Source: Parvibaculum sp. | GTDB taxonomy: Bacteria; Pseudomonadota; Alphaproteobacteria; Parvibaculales; Parvibaculaceae | NCBI GenBank assembly: GCA_017642695.1 | Contig: JAEPQD010000001.1 | Coordinates: 124,001 to 188,000 of the forward strand | Length of the DNA: 64,000 nucleotides | Reading direction: 5' to 3' | Shown here: piece after piece, positions 1-8,620 of the stretch | Position numbering within the stretch: the first letter of the stretch is position 1 | Layout of the letters: each line of letters begins with the position of its first letter | The notes under the pieces: generated by a model | Database searches by the model: none | What the model was told of the DNA's origin: nothing | What the model saw: the letters and a program-made list of their open reading frames with translations, nothing else | Translations under genes and position numbers: made by a program

Positions 1-459
1 GCCAAGGCGACATTCTTCCTTCATTTCGCCGGCAAGTCCGCACTGATCACCGCCTTCAACGAGGAAATCACCCGGTCGCTGACGGAGAGGCTCGCCGGAT
101 ACTCGGGCAGCGCCGAGGAGGAATTGCTGCTGCTCGTTTCCGTTCTCCGTGAGGCCTGGGAAGCAAACGCTCCTGTCATGCAGAAGATGCTGAGCGAATT
201 TCTCGATCAGCCCGCTCTTCTTGCCAAGGCGGCAGCGGCCAATGAAAGCGTCCTCGACCTCGTGACGCGTATTGTCGCGCGGGGACAGGAACGCGGCGAA
301 TTCACGGACATCTGCCCGCCCGAAGTGGCGGCGGTCGCTCTTGTCTCCGCCTGGAGCGCCTTCACCGCCTGGTGGACACAAAACCCCGACGTCGACAATG
401 ACGACATCAACATGGGTCTTCTGGAATTCCAGCTCAACGGTCTCAAGAAGAAGGCCTGA
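1..459 (+). CDS. TetR/AcrR family transcriptional regulator, 5' truncated by window edge
   Basis: The reading frame is open from base 1 to the stop at 457-459, so only the last 152 residues are present. The first visible residues, KATFFLHFAGKSAL, match the end of a TetR recognition helix and the usual T-x-Y/F-x-H-F-x-x-K pattern that follows it. The rest is an all-helical ligand-binding domain. The N-terminal part of the helix-turn-helix lies outside the window. The gene ends 35 bp before a luciferase-like monooxygenase in the same direction, so it may belong to that operon and control it. The inducer cannot be read from the sequence. Confidence 0.85.
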   Translation, partial: AKATFFLHFAGKSALITAFNEEITRSLTERLAGYSGSAEEELLLLVSVLREAWEANAPVMQKMLSEFLDQPALLAKAAAANESVLDLVTRIVARGQERGEFTDICPPEVAAVALVSAWSAFTAWWTQNPDVDNDDINMGLLEFQLNGLKKKA

Positions 460-494
460 GCGACCGCCACTCAAGCACTGCAGGGAGAGACATC

Positions 495-1670
495 ATGAGC
501 AAGCTGCGCAGCGGCATTTTTCTGGCACCGTTCCATCCGGTGGACGAGGATCCAACGCGGGCAATCCGGCGCGACATCGAGCTCATCGAGTGGCTCGACA
601 AGCTCGGCTTCGAGGAAGCCTGGATTGGCGAGCACCACTCCGCAGGCTACGAGATCATTGCAAGCCCCGAACTCTTCATCGCCGCCGCCGCCGAACGCAC
701 GAACCGCATCAAGCTCGGCACCGGCGTCGTCTCCTTGCCCTATCACAACCCTCTGATGGCTGCGAACCGCATCATCCAGCTTGACCACATGACGCAGGGC
801 CGCGTGATGTTCGGTGTCGGTCCGGGTCTGCTGCCATCGGACGCCTACATGCTCGGCATCGAAGTAGCGAAACAGCGTGACCGGATGGTGGAAGCGCTCG
901 AAGTGATCCTGCGGCTTTTCAAGGGTGAGACCGTGACCGCCGAAACCGAGTGGTTCCAGCTCAACAAGGCGAAGTTGCAGCTTCGCCCTTTCACCGATCC
1001 CTATCCGGAAGTCGCTGTCGCAAGTTCGGTGACGCCGTCGGGAGGCAAGCTTGCGGGCAAGCACGGTCTCGGCATGCTCTGCGTCGCCGCCACCAACACC
1101 GCCGGTTACGACGCACTGGGCATCAACTGGGAAGTGGCGAACAAGGTGGCCGCCGAGAACGGCACGACCATGAACCCCTCGAAGCTCCGCCTCGTTGGGC
1201 CGATGCATCTCGCCGAAACGCGCGAGGAAGCACGCCAGCAGATCAAGTACGGCTTCGACAAGTGGCGTTACTATTTCGGCTCCATCAACCCGATGGGCAT
1301 CGATACACAGGAGGGCAAGGATCCTCTCGACGCCATGATCGAGAGCGGCCAGGCCATCGTCGGCACACCCGACGACGCCATCGCCCAGATTGAGCGGCTG
1401 CAGGAAAAGATCCCGGGCTTCGGTGCTTTCCTCATGCTCGCGCACAACTGGGCGAATTTCGAGAACACCAAGCGCTCCTATGAACTTTTCGCCCGGCACG
1501 TGAAGCCGAAATTCCATGGCGCAAACACAGCCCGCGAGGAGAGCCTCGCCTGGGCGACCGAGAATTCCGGCGAGTTCATCGGTGCGGCCATGAACGCCGC
1601 GATGCAGACGATAGCCAAACATCAGGCCGAAGAAGAGGCGAAGACGAAATCACGCGGCGCGGCAGACTGA
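495..1670 (+). CDS. LLM-class flavin-dependent monooxygenase (luciferase-like)
   Basis: The 391-residue protein has the bacterial luciferase-like TIM-barrel fold. It would use reduced flavin supplied by a separate reductase to oxygenate an unknown substrate. Visible family signatures are WIGEHHSAGYE near residue 46, ASPELFIAAAAERT, LGTGVVSLPYHNPLMAANR and GRVMFGVGPGLLPSDA near residue 105. The ATG follows GGGAG at a suitable distance. By eye it shares about two thirds of its residues with the next gene over the first 165 positions, so the pair looks like a tandem duplication. The partial TetR gene just upstream is the likely regulator. Substrates of this class include alkanes, sulfonates, aldehydes and aromatic compounds, and the sequence does not choose between them. 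Confidence 0.88.
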   Translation: MSKLRSGIFLAPFHPVDEDPTRAIRRDIELIEWLDKLGFEEAWIGEHHSAGYEIIASPELFIAAAAERTNRIKLGTGVVSLPYHNPLMAANRIIQLDHMTQGRVMFGVGPGLLPSDAYMLGIEVAKQRDRMVEALEVILRLFKGETVTAETEWFQLNKAKLQLRPFTDPYPEVAVASSVTPSGGKLAGKHGLGMLCVAATNTAGYDALGINWEVANKVAAENGTTMNPSKLRLVGPMHLAETREEARQQIKYGFDKWRYYFGSINPMGIDTQEGKDPLDAMIESGQAIVGTPDDAIAQIERLQEKIPGFGAFLMLAHNWANFENTKRSYELFARHVKPKFHGANTAREESLAWATENSGEFIGAAMNAAMQTIAKHQAEEEAKTKSRGAAD

Positions 1671-1757
1671 AGCCCGGCGTTGCAGGAATCTGTGGACAAG
1701 CGGCCCTCCGGGATGTCCGATGGGGCCACAAGAATTTGAAACCGAGGAAACGGAAAT

Positions 1758-2975
1758 ATGCCTGGAACAAAAATGCGCTTCGGCGCCTTCATCGCCCCTT
1801 TTCACCCGCTTGATGAGAACCCGACACTTGCGGTGGAACGCGACTTTGAACTCGTCGAATGGATGGACAAGCTCGGCTATGACGAAGCCTGGATCGGCGA
1901 ACATCACTCGGCGGGCTACGAACTGATCGCAAGCCCCGAACTCTTCATCGCCGCCGCAGCGCAGCGCACGAAACATATCCGCCTCGGTACTGGCGTTTCC
2001 TCCCTCCCCTATCACCAGCCGTTGATGCTGGCCGACCGCATCAACCAGCTCGACCATCTGACACGCGGCCGCGTCATGTTCGGCGTCGGTCCGGGTGCAC
2101 TTCCCTCCGATGCTTTCATGATGGGGATCAAGGTCGCCAAGCAGCGCGACATGATGGACGAAGCGCTGGACGTTCTCGTACCGCTGCTCCGTGGCGAGAC
2201 GGTGACCGCGAAGACGGACTGGTTCGAACTGAATGAAGCGCGGCTGCAGATGACGCCCTGGTCGCGCCCGAGCGTCGAGATATCCGTCGCGAGCCAGGTG
2301 TCGCCGACCGGCGCCACCGCAGCCGGCCGCCATGGCCTCGGCCTCCTCTCGATCGGCGCAACGTCCGCGGGCGGATTCAATGCGCTCGCCACCAACTGGG
2401 CCATCGCCGAGGAAACGGCGAAGGAGAGCGGCAACACCATGGACCGCAGCCAGTGGCGCCTCGTCGGGCCCGTGCATATCGCCGAGACCCGGGAGAAGGC
2501 GCGCGAGAATGTGCGCTTCGGCCTTGAAAAATGGCTCTACTACTTCCGCGAGGTCGCGGCATTGCCGCTCGCGCCGACTGACGGCTCCGATCCGGTGGAC
2601 GCACTCATCGCCTCCGGCATGGCCGTGATTGGCACGCCGGATGACGCGATCGCGCAGATCGAACGCTTGCAGGAACAGTCGGGCGGCTTCGGCGCCTTCC
2701 TTCAGATGGCGCATAACTGGGCCGATTTCGAGCAGACAAAGCGCTCTTACGAACTGATGGCACGCTATGTCTTCCCGAAGTTCCAGCAGCTGAACGACAA
2801 CCGCGATGCGTCGCTTGCCTGGGCGCGCGACAACCGCCCGACCTTCATGGGGGAAGCCATGATGGCCGTCGGCAGCCGCGTGGCTCAGCACGTGGAAAAG
2901 AAGGGCACGGAGAACATTCGCCCCGAAATCCTCGAGGCGATGGGCCTCGGCAAGAAGCCGGACGCTGCGCAGTAA
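1758..2975 (+). CDS. LLM-class flavin-dependent monooxygenase, tandem paralogue
   Basis: This 405-residue paralogue of the preceding gene keeps the same motifs: WIGEHHSAGYE, ASPELFIAAAAQRT, LPYHQPLMLADR and GRVMFGVGPGALPSDAF. It has a slightly longer, charged C-terminus. The start is an ATG preceded by GAGGAA. It lies 87 bp after its partner, in the same direction, and is followed by a strong hairpin terminator, so the pair probably closes a transcription unit that may begin at the TetR gene. Two diverged copies could form a heteromeric enzyme like luciferase LuxAB, or two enzymes with different substrates. Conservation of the flavin-pocket motifs in both suggests both are active. Confidence 0.88.
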   Translation: MPGTKMRFGAFIAPFHPLDENPTLAVERDFELVEWMDKLGYDEAWIGEHHSAGYELIASPELFIAAAAQRTKHIRLGTGVSSLPYHQPLMLADRINQLDHLTRGRVMFGVGPGALPSDAFMMGIKVAKQRDMMDEALDVLVPLLRGETVTAKTDWFELNEARLQMTPWSRPSVEISVASQVSPTGATAAGRHGLGLLSIGATSAGGFNALATNWAIAEETAKESGNTMDRSQWRLVGPVHIAETREKARENVRFGLEKWLYYFREVAALPLAPTDGSDPVDALIASGMAVIGTPDDAIAQIERLQEQSGGFGAFLQMAHNWADFEQTKRSYELMARYVFPKFQQLNDNRDASLAWARDNRPTFMGEAMMAVGSRVAQHVEKKGTENIRPEILEAMGLGKKPDAAQ

Positions 2976-2993
2976 GCCGGTGCTGTGTGAAAC

Positions 2994-3023
2994 GAAAAGG
3001 GCGGCCCCAGGGCCGCCCTTTTC
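2994..3023. terminator. Bidirectional Rho-independent terminator between convergent genes
   Basis: A perfect 13-bp stem (GAAAAGGGCGGCC, 2994-3006, pairing with 3011-3023) encloses a 4-base loop. The outer A/T ends give a T-run on both strands, so it can end transcription of the monooxygenase genes (+) and the acyl-CoA synthetase (-). Confidence 0.88.
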
Positions 3024-3043
3024 AGTTGCGCTGAAACCTGCGC

Positions 3044-4846
3044 TCAGAGCCTGAATTCACCGGAACAGATCTGGCCGTAGAGGGCCTGATCGACGGGTAC
3101 ATATTTCTTCTGCACCGGGCAATTGAAATAGATCGGCTCGGGAATTGCCGACGGATCGAAACCTTCCTTCACAAGTTCGACTTTGCGGTGCTTGAACGTG
3201 CCGGTGACTTCCATTTCCGGCTGGATGCGCAGGAAGACCGGCACCGCATAATCCGGCAGTTCCTTCTGCATCTGTGCGTGGAACTTGTCGAGATCGAGCG
3301 TGCCGTTCTCGGCGACGATTGACGCCATGCCAGCGCGACCGTCAGCTCCTGGCACATGAACGCCATAGACATTGGCTTCCTTGACGCCCGGAAAGACCGA
3401 GATCGCCTCCGCAACTTCGGATGTCGCAACGTTCTCGCCCTTCCAGCGGAACGTGTCGCCGATACGATCGACGAAGTAGAAATAGCCGAGCTTGTCCTGG
3501 CGCAGCAAGTCGCCGGTCCGGAACCAGGCATCACCCTCCTCGAACACGTTGCGAAGAATCTTCTTCTCGGTTTCTTCCTTCTTGGCATATCCGTCGAAGC
3601 GGCCGGTAGGCTGGTCAGGATCGTCGGTGATCTTGCCAAGCGCCTCACCGGCCTCGCCGGGTTCCGCCTTGATACAGAAGCCGTCTGCACCGCGCACGGG
3701 CTGCTCGTTCTCGATATCGAACTTCACGATCTCGACATTGAATTTTGCTTTTGCCCAGCCAGGAATGCGGCCGATAGCGCCCGTCGTTCCATCGAAATTC
3801 ATCAAGGCGACGTTTCCTTCCGTCGCACCATAGAATTCGAGCACGTGAGGAATACGGAATCGCTGCTGAAAAGCCTTCCAGATTTCCGGGCGGAGACCAT
3901 TGCCTACCGCCATGCGCAGCTTGTGCTTGCGTTCCTTGGGGTGCTTCTCGGTGTTGAGAAGATAGCGGCAGAGCTCACCGATATACTGGAAGAGCGTCGC
4001 CTTGTACTTGACCGCGTCGTCCCAGAAATGCGTGGCCGAAAATTTGCGCCGCAGGATCACCGAGCCCCCTACGGTGAGCGTCGTACCGACAGCACAGACG
4101 CCGCCCGCCGAATGATAGAGCGGCAACACGACATACATGCGATCCTTTTCGCTTGCATTGGTGCCGGCCGCGAAAGCTCCCATCATGCTGTTCAGGCGAA
4201 CATGCGGAATACGCGCTGCCTTTGGATTGCCCGTCGTTCCGCTCGTGTAGATGAAGAGAGCGTTGTCGTCCTGCGTCACATCCTTGCGGATATCCGCAGG
4301 CAGTGGATCGCCGGGAAGCTGTGCCAGCGCAGCGTCGAGATCGTTTGCGCCCTGGACCTGGCCGCCTGTTGTCCAGACCGTCATCGGCCGCTCGAGATGG
4401 TCGGAAGCGGTCGAGAAGTTTTCGGCGAGTTCCGCACCGAGGACGAGATGGTCCGCACCCGAAATATTGAGGCAGTGGGCGAGCGGGCCCTTGGTGAGAT
4501 TGGTATTGATGAGCGCGGCGGTTCCACCCGCCTTCACAATACCAAGCCAGGCAACCAGATATTCGGGCCGGTTCTCCATCATCAGCGCGACGACATCGCC
4601 CCGGCCAAGCCCTTGCTTCTGCATCCAGCGCGCGTACTTGTTCGCTTCCTCGTTGTATTGCCGATACGTAAGTGTTCGGTCCTCGAAGTAGATCGCAACA
4701 TTGTTCGGCTTGGTGCGCGCAAGCTCCTCGATCTTGTCCGAAAATGTGTGGGAGGCGTCGGCTCTGATCTCCTTGAGCTTCTTCAGCGAACGGAGGGCCG
4801 CCCGCACGAATACGATTTCGTTGCCGACCCGCTTGAAGAAACCCAT
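3044..4846 (-). CDS. Long-chain acyl-CoA synthetase (FATP/FadD-like, AMP-binding)
   Basis: The 600-residue ANL-superfamily enzyme should activate a fatty acid with ATP to acyl-AMP and then acyl-CoA. Visible motifs are the P-loop YTSGTTGNPKAA at residues 200-211, EFYGATEGN, and TGDLLRQDKLGYFYFVDRIG followed by FRWKGENVATSEV in the hinge and C-terminal domain. The C-terminus, with CPVQKKYVPVD and FRL, is like the FATP/very-long-chain branch, as opposed to E. coli FadD. The ATG at 4844-4846 was chosen because GGAGG lies 10 bases upstream. A longer in-frame start at 4966 would add 40 residues of low-quality sequence. It stands alone, convergent with the monooxygenase pair. Confidence 0.88.
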   Translation of the reverse strand: MGFFKRVGNEIVFVRAALRSLKKLKEIRADASHTFSDKIEELARTKPNNVAIYFEDRTLTYRQYNEEANKYARWMQKQGLGRGDVVALMMENRPEYLVAWLGIVKAGGTAALINTNLTKGPLAHCLNISGADHLVLGAELAENFSTASDHLERPMTVWTTGGQVQGANDLDAALAQLPGDPLPADIRKDVTQDDNALFIYTSGTTGNPKAARIPHVRLNSMMGAFAAGTNASEKDRMYVVLPLYHSAGGVCAVGTTLTVGGSVILRRKFSATHFWDDAVKYKATLFQYIGELCRYLLNTEKHPKERKHKLRMAVGNGLRPEIWKAFQQRFRIPHVLEFYGATEGNVALMNFDGTTGAIGRIPGWAKAKFNVEIVKFDIENEQPVRGADGFCIKAEPGEAGEALGKITDDPDQPTGRFDGYAKKEETEKKILRNVFEEGDAWFRTGDLLRQDKLGYFYFVDRIGDTFRWKGENVATSEVAEAISVFPGVKEANVYGVHVPGADGRAGMASIVAENGTLDLDKFHAQMQKELPDYAVPVFLRIQPEMEVTGTFKHRKVELVKEGFDPSAIPEPIYFNCPVQKKYVPVDQALYGQICSGEFRL

Positions 4847-5044
4847 CTTTGTCCATCCTCCCGAATGATCGCCGCGTAAACGATATTTTCTTAAGTTATG
4901 CCTGCCATGCAGCAGAAGCGTCAAGAAAAGCCGCGTTTCCATACGTAAAATCGGCCATTCAGGCATACGTGACAGGCGCGCGTGCCATCGGCATTATCCG
5001 CTTTCCGAGTGGGGCCATTGGACCGGAAACGAGCAAGGAACAGC

Positions 5045-5347
5045 ATGAGCGGCGAGCACGAACAGGAAACTGGAGAAATTCTGCTCGACGTCATCGGTCA
5101 GCAATGCCCGCTGCCTGTGCTGCGAGCGCGAAAACGCCTGCTTCGCCTTAACCCCGGGGCGCTGCTCAGGGTTTTCGCCAGCGATCCCGTCGCACGGATC
5201 GATATGCCGCATTTCTGTGCCGAGGCGGGGCATGAATTGATCGACGTCAGGGATCGAGGAACCTGGATCGAATTTCTGATCCGGCGGGGCGCAGATGTTC
5301 GCGAACCCGAAGACGATCTGCTTTCGAAACCGGTGAGGAATATCTAG
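5045..5347 (+). CDS. TusA/SirA-family sulfur carrier-like protein
   Basis: The protein has 100 residues, with the TusA signature GQQCPLPVLRARK at residues 19-30. Cys21 in the CPxP motif is the persulfide-carrying residue of the family. E. coli TusA relays sulfur for tRNA 2-thiolation, but many paralogues serve other sulfur-relay or redox roles, and this C-terminus (REPEDDLLSKPVRNI) is longer than TusA's. The start at 5045 is preceded by AAGGAA. An upstream in-frame start at 4982 lacks a ribosome binding site. It converges on the GNAT gene with a 4-bp overlap. Confidence 0.82.
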   Translation: MSGEHEQETGEILLDVIGQQCPLPVLRARKRLLRLNPGALLRVFASDPVARIDMPHFCAEAGHELIDVRDRGTWIEFLIRRGADVREPEDDLLSKPVRNI

Positions 5348-5946
5348 GCGGGAAAATCGAACTCGGCGGCAAGAACGGCATAGAGATATTCGTCCCGCCA
5401 TTCACCCTGAATAAACTTGCTCTGACGGAAAGCCCCCTCGCGCCTCATGCCGAGCTTCTCCATCACCCGCGCGGATGCCTTGTTGCGCTGATCGCAGGTG
5501 GCGACGATGCGCTGCAATCCGAAATCACGAAACCCGGCATGCGCCAGCCCCCGCGCGGCTTCCACAGCATATCCCTGACCCCAGTAATCGGGATGCAGAA
5601 CATAGCCGATATCGCCTGTGCGGTTTTCCCAATCGGCGAGTTTCAGACCGACACCACCGATGACGCGGCGTCGTTCGCCTCGGTGTCCTGTCCCCTTTGC
5701 CACGATCGCAAGATCGAAGCTGGTACGTGGCCGTTCCTTCTGATCGTCCAGAAAGCCGCGGATTGTCTGTTTGCTTTGCACCAGGGTATTCGGCCCCCAG
5801 ACGAGAAACCGGGTCACATCATCGCGTGAGGAATAGGAGTGAACGGCATCGAGATCGCGCGAGACGAACTCCCGGAGCAGGAGGCGCGGCGTCTCGATCG
5901 GGAGCAAAAGCGCCGGATCGGGCTCGCTCTTCCGCCGCAGTCTCAT
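5344..5946 (-). CDS. GNAT N-acetyltransferase (RimJ/RimL-type)
   Basis: The protein is 200 residues long. Near the N-terminus it has IETPRLLLREF, typical of RimJ/RimL-like enzymes. The acetyl-CoA pyrophosphate loop is in YWGQGYAVEAARGL, and the C-terminal NKASARVMEKLGMRREG is also typical. Family members acetylate protein N-termini, amino sugars or small amines, and the acceptor here is unknown. The start codon overlaps the stop of the upstream ArsC/YffB-like gene in an ATGA, so the two are translationally coupled. Confidence 0.85.
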   Translation of the reverse strand: MRLRRKSEPDPALLLPIETPRLLLREFVSRDLDAVHSYSSRDDVTRFLVWGPNTLVQSKQTIRGFLDDQKERPRTSFDLAIVAKGTGHRGERRRVIGGVGLKLADWENRTGDIGYVLHPDYWGQGYAVEAARGLAHAGFRDFGLQRIVATCDQRNKASARVMEKLGMRREGAFRQSKFIQGEWRDEYLYAVLAAEFDFPA

Positions 5947-6311
5947 TTGCGAGCTGCCTTCTTCAACTGTGCTTTCTGCGTGTCGCGAAACCCGATCGCG
6001 ATTCCGGCCGAGCCCATGTCGAATACCGGCCGCTTTATCAGTGCGGGATGAGACGCCATGAGCTTCACGGCCGAAGTTTCGGTTACTTCGTGCTTGTCGC
6101 TGTCAGGAAGGCTGCGCCATGTGGTGCTCGCCTTGTTGAGAAGCGTCTCCCAGCCGACAGCCTTGGCAAATCGCTTCACATCGGCGGCCCCTATACCGTC
6201 CGCGCGAACATCGTGGAAACGATGGGCGATGCCCTCGCTCTCAAGCCACTTCAGCGCCTTGCGGCAGGTATCGCAGTTCTTCAGTCCATAAACGGTAAGC
6301 ACCAGCCCCAT
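5943..6311 (-). CDS. ArsC/Spx/YffB-family reductase-like protein
   Basis: The 122-residue protein has a thioredoxin-like fold of the arsenate reductase (ArsC) superfamily. Near the N-terminus is YGLKNCDTCRKALKWLE, with Cys13 and Cys16 as a CxxC pair. Near residue 95 is LIKRPVFD, the conserved Arg-Pro turn. YffB-type members may use glutathione, and true arsenate resistance is not implied because there is no arsB or arsR nearby. The ATG at 6309-6311 begins right at the conserved beta strand. A longer frame upstream is arginine-rich and unlikely to be coding. It is coupled to the downstream GNAT gene. Confidence 0.82.
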   Translation of the reverse strand: MGLVLTVYGLKNCDTCRKALKWLESEGIAHRFHDVRADGIGAADVKRFAKAVGWETLLNKASTTWRSLPDSDKHEVTETSAVKLMASHPALIKRPVFDMGSAGIAIGFRDTQKAQLKKAARK

Positions 6312-6402
6312 CCCAGCTTCGCCTTCATGGAGGAAAGCATAGCGGGGATGAGGCCGGTGCCAAGACCATAGAGGAAGGTCGAGCCCCCGGGGGGGGCACG
6401 TA

Positions 6403-7203
6403 TCAGGCGGCGAGCTTCTCCTGCTCGGCCCGCAGCGCCTTGAACTCCGCCTCGGCGGCAAGCGAGTACGGTTCCGCCTCACGATAGGCCTCGGGCGTCA
6501 CAATCTTGAGCAACGCGCGGACTTCCGGCAGCGGCTTCGGAAGCATGGCTTCCCAGTCGGTCTGGGGCAGCCAGGCCGAGCTCTTGCCATTGCGGTATGC
6601 CTCGCGAATCACACGCCATACCTTCACGTTCGGGAGAGCCTTGCGGGTAATCCGCGCGCCGACCAGAACAATGAAACCGATGCCGCGATTCCGGGTCTGC
6701 GCATAGGTAAAGGAAAGAAGCGCAAGTTCACCGAGCCCATCGCGGCCATAACCGGTCGTCACATGCCACAGATCGTGCTGGTCGCGGAGCCGATCACCGA
6801 AAATCCGCTCGGCTTCCGTGCGGTCATCGCGACGGCGCACTTCCTCGCTTGCCGCGACGAGGCCGTCCGCCGTCAGGTTTTCGCCCGCCATGAACTCGTA
6901 ATAGGTCCGTCCAAGCGAGCCTTCCGGCAGGCTTGAGAGATAGGCCCGGTCACTCAGTGTATCGATGAGATTCCGCTTCTCGGCGACGATTCGGCGGCCG
7001 GTTTCCGTTGCCATGAAACGCTGGAACTGACGGTCCACGACACCGCCCGCGAGAGCATCGATAATCTTGAAGACCTGACCGGTATCTTCCTTGTCGGCGA
7101 TCAGCGCGCGAATCGCGCGGATCGCCTTCAGGGGCTGGATACGCTTGCGTTTCCGCTTCGCCACAACCTTGCCGTCAAACTCTGTTGGGCTTGCAATCGT
7201 CAT
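6403..7203 (-). CDS. coq4: Coq4 family protein (ubiquinone biosynthesis)
   Basis: The 266-residue protein carries the exact Coq4 metal-binding motif HDxxH-x11-E: His143, Asp144, His147 and Glu159 in HDLWHVTTGYGRDGLGE. Coq4 is needed for ubiquinone synthesis in eukaryotes. Recent work on the family links it to oxidative decarboxylation at ring carbon C1. Bacterial members are found mainly in alphaproteobacteria. The gene diverges from a TetR regulator. Its promoter candidate (TTGACA, 17 bp, TATCTT) overlaps a TGACA-n4-TGTCA inverted repeat, so repression by the neighbour is likely. A coq7 gene lies about 5 kb away, so the quinone assignment has local support. Confidence 0.85.
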   Translation of the reverse strand: MTIASPTEFDGKVVAKRKRKRIQPLKAIRAIRALIADKEDTGQVFKIIDALAGGVVDRQFQRFMATETGRRIVAEKRNLIDTLSDRAYLSSLPEGSLGRTYYEFMAGENLTADGLVAASEEVRRRDDRTEAERIFGDRLRDQHDLWHVTTGYGRDGLGELALLSFTYAQTRNRGIGFIVLVGARITRKALPNVKVWRVIREAYRNGKSSAWLPQTDWEAMLPKPLPEVRALLKIVTPEAYREAEPYSLAAEAEFKALRAEQEKLAA

Positions 7204-7252
7204 GGGTTATGTCCCGCTGCTATAGTGGTTCACCGCTACCAACCTTGGCTGA

Positions 7253-7281
7253 AAGATAGTAAGTACTGACATTCTTGTCAA
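7253..7281 (-). promoter_or_regulatory. Sigma-70-like promoter of coq4 with overlapping inverted repeat
   Basis: On the minus strand, TTGACA (7276-7281) and TATCTT (7253-7258) are separated by exactly 17 bp and point at coq4, about 50 bp upstream of its ATG. The sequence 7267-7280 is a perfect inverted repeat, TGACA-TTCT-TGTCA, that covers most of the -35 element. It is therefore a likely operator for the divergent TetR gene. Confidence 0.65.
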
Positions 7282-7310
7282 TATGTGATTTCCCCGAATT
7301 GGAGCCCCGT

Positions 7311-7994
7311 GTGTCCAGCGTTGCTAAAAATCCGGCCGCCAAGGCCGTTCCTGCCGCCAAATCCGCGGAAAAACCGGTCGCCAAGCGGGTTCGCCGGACG
7401 GCGGAGGAAGCGCGGCGGCTGATCCTCGATGCGGCGGAAGAACGCCTCGCCCGGCAGGGCCCCGAGGGGCTGAGACTTCAGGATATCGCCCGCGACGTGG
7501 GCATCTCGCACCCCGCCATCCTGCATCACTTCGAAAGCCGGGAAGGCCTGGTGCGCGCGCTCATCGCCCGCACGAACGCGCAACTCCGCGACTCGCTGCT
7601 GGGCGCGCTCGGCAGCGATGCCGCGAACCAGGACGCGGCCGACCATATCGGCCATGTCTTCGAGGCTTTGAGCGACCGGGGAACCGCCCGTCTCCTGTCA
7701 TGGCTCCTGCTTACCGGCCGCGCGACCGAAGAATCCGATGCGCACAATATCATGGGTGAGATCGTCGAGGCGTTGCAGGCCAAGCGGGAAGAATATGCGA
7801 AGGACCGCGGAACGCCGGCGCCTGAAAAGGAAGACACGCTCTTCATCGCCATGCTGACGGCGAATGCGGCTTTCGGCGAGGCAATCGTCGGCCGCCAGCT
7901 CGCTGAGGCTGCCGGCCTCGACCAGGACGGCATCAAGCGCTTCCGCAAGTGGTTCGCGAAGGTGCTGAACGATCACCTCGAACGTGAAGGCTAG
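7311..7994 (+). CDS. TetR family transcriptional regulator
   Basis: The 227-residue protein begins with an Ala/Lys-rich tail of about 25 residues. The helix-turn-helix follows in ILDAAEERLARQG and LQDIARDVGISHPAILHHF, and then a helical effector domain. A GTG at 7311 with GGAG six bases upstream is the best start. A TTG at 7275 would add 12 residues but has no ribosome binding site and would overlap the putative operator. It diverges from coq4 and probably represses coq4 and itself through the TGACA-n4-TGTCA repeat in between. It converges with the next TetR gene with a 4-bp overlap. Confidence 0.85.
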   Translation: MSSVAKNPAAKAVPAAKSAEKPVAKRVRRTAEEARRLILDAAEERLARQGPEGLRLQDIARDVGISHPAILHHFESREGLVRALIARTNAQLRDSLLGALGSDAANQDAADHIGHVFEALSDRGTARLLSWLLLTGRATEESDAHNIMGEIVEALQAKREEYAKDRGTPAPEKEDTLFIAMLTANAAFGEAIVGRQLAEAAGLDQDGIKRFRKWFAKVLNDHLEREG

Positions 7995-8620
7995 TCGGCC
8001 TTTCGCCGCAGGAGATCGCGCATCAGCCGAACGAGCCGCTCGGAGGAAATATCCGGCCGCACGACGCGCGCGACCATTACCCCGTCGAGAAAAACCGACA
8101 CGAGATTGGCAAGGTCTTCGGCCTCGCTCTCGTCCACGCCTTCCTCGCGCAGCGCATGGCCGATGAGTTCGGTCTCCGTGTCGTAGAAACGCGCGATCAC
8201 GGCGTCCGTCTCGGCCGATCTCTGGCCGGAATGCGCATAGTCGAGGATCACTTTCAGGAAGCGCGTGATCTCGCCAAAGAGGAGAAGGTTGCTCGAGAGC
8301 CAGGCATCGAGATCGCCGACACCGCCCTGCTCTCGCTTGATGTCGTCATAGGCGCCGAGCGCGTCCGACAGCGCCTTGCGGACGACGAACTGGAAGAGAT
8401 CTTCCTTGTCCTCGAAATAGTAGTAGATGAGCGCGGGGTTGATGCCGGCCGCCTCACCGAGCTCCTTGTTCGACACAGCCGCGACACCGGAGCGGGAGAA
8501 AAGTTCGAGCGCCGCCGCCGCGATCGCGTCGCGCTTCGCCTCGTTCGGCGCTTCAGTCGCCGGTCTCCCCACCTTGCGCGCAGGCTTCTTCGTGTCCTGC
8601 CGCCCACCTTTTGCCGTCAC
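7991..8620 (-). CDS. TetR family regulator closing the creatininase/GS-like operon
   Basis: The 209-residue regulator has a clear N-terminal DNA-binding domain: ALELFSRSGVAAVSNKELG, then AAGINPALIYYYFEDKEDLF. It starts with GTG inside GTGA, sharing bases with the stop of the creatininase gene, so it is the last gene of the operon that starts at 11444. A regulator at the end of its own operon is a common negative-feedback layout. The 22-bp palindrome in front of the first gene (11484-11505) is its likely binding site. The ligand is unknown but is probably a substrate or intermediate of the operon. Confidence 0.87.
   Translation of the reverse strand: MTAKGGRQDTKKPARKVGRPATEAPNEAKRDAIAAAALELFSRSGVAAVSNKELGEAAGINPALIYYYFEDKEDLFQFVVRKALSDALGAYDDIKREQGGVGDLDAWLSSNLLLFGEITRFLKVILDYAHSGQRSAETDAVIARFYDTETELIGHALREEGVDESEAEDLANLVSVFLDGVMVARVVRPDISSERLVRLMRDLLRRKAD

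Noticed and set aside
3356-4879. Open frame of about 500 codons opposite the acyl-CoA synthetase
   Set aside because: Antisense shadow of a well-supported AMP-binding enzyme.
5943-6311. Arsenate resistance gene
   Set aside because: The ArsC-fold protein has a CxxC of the YffB type and no ars genes lie nearby.
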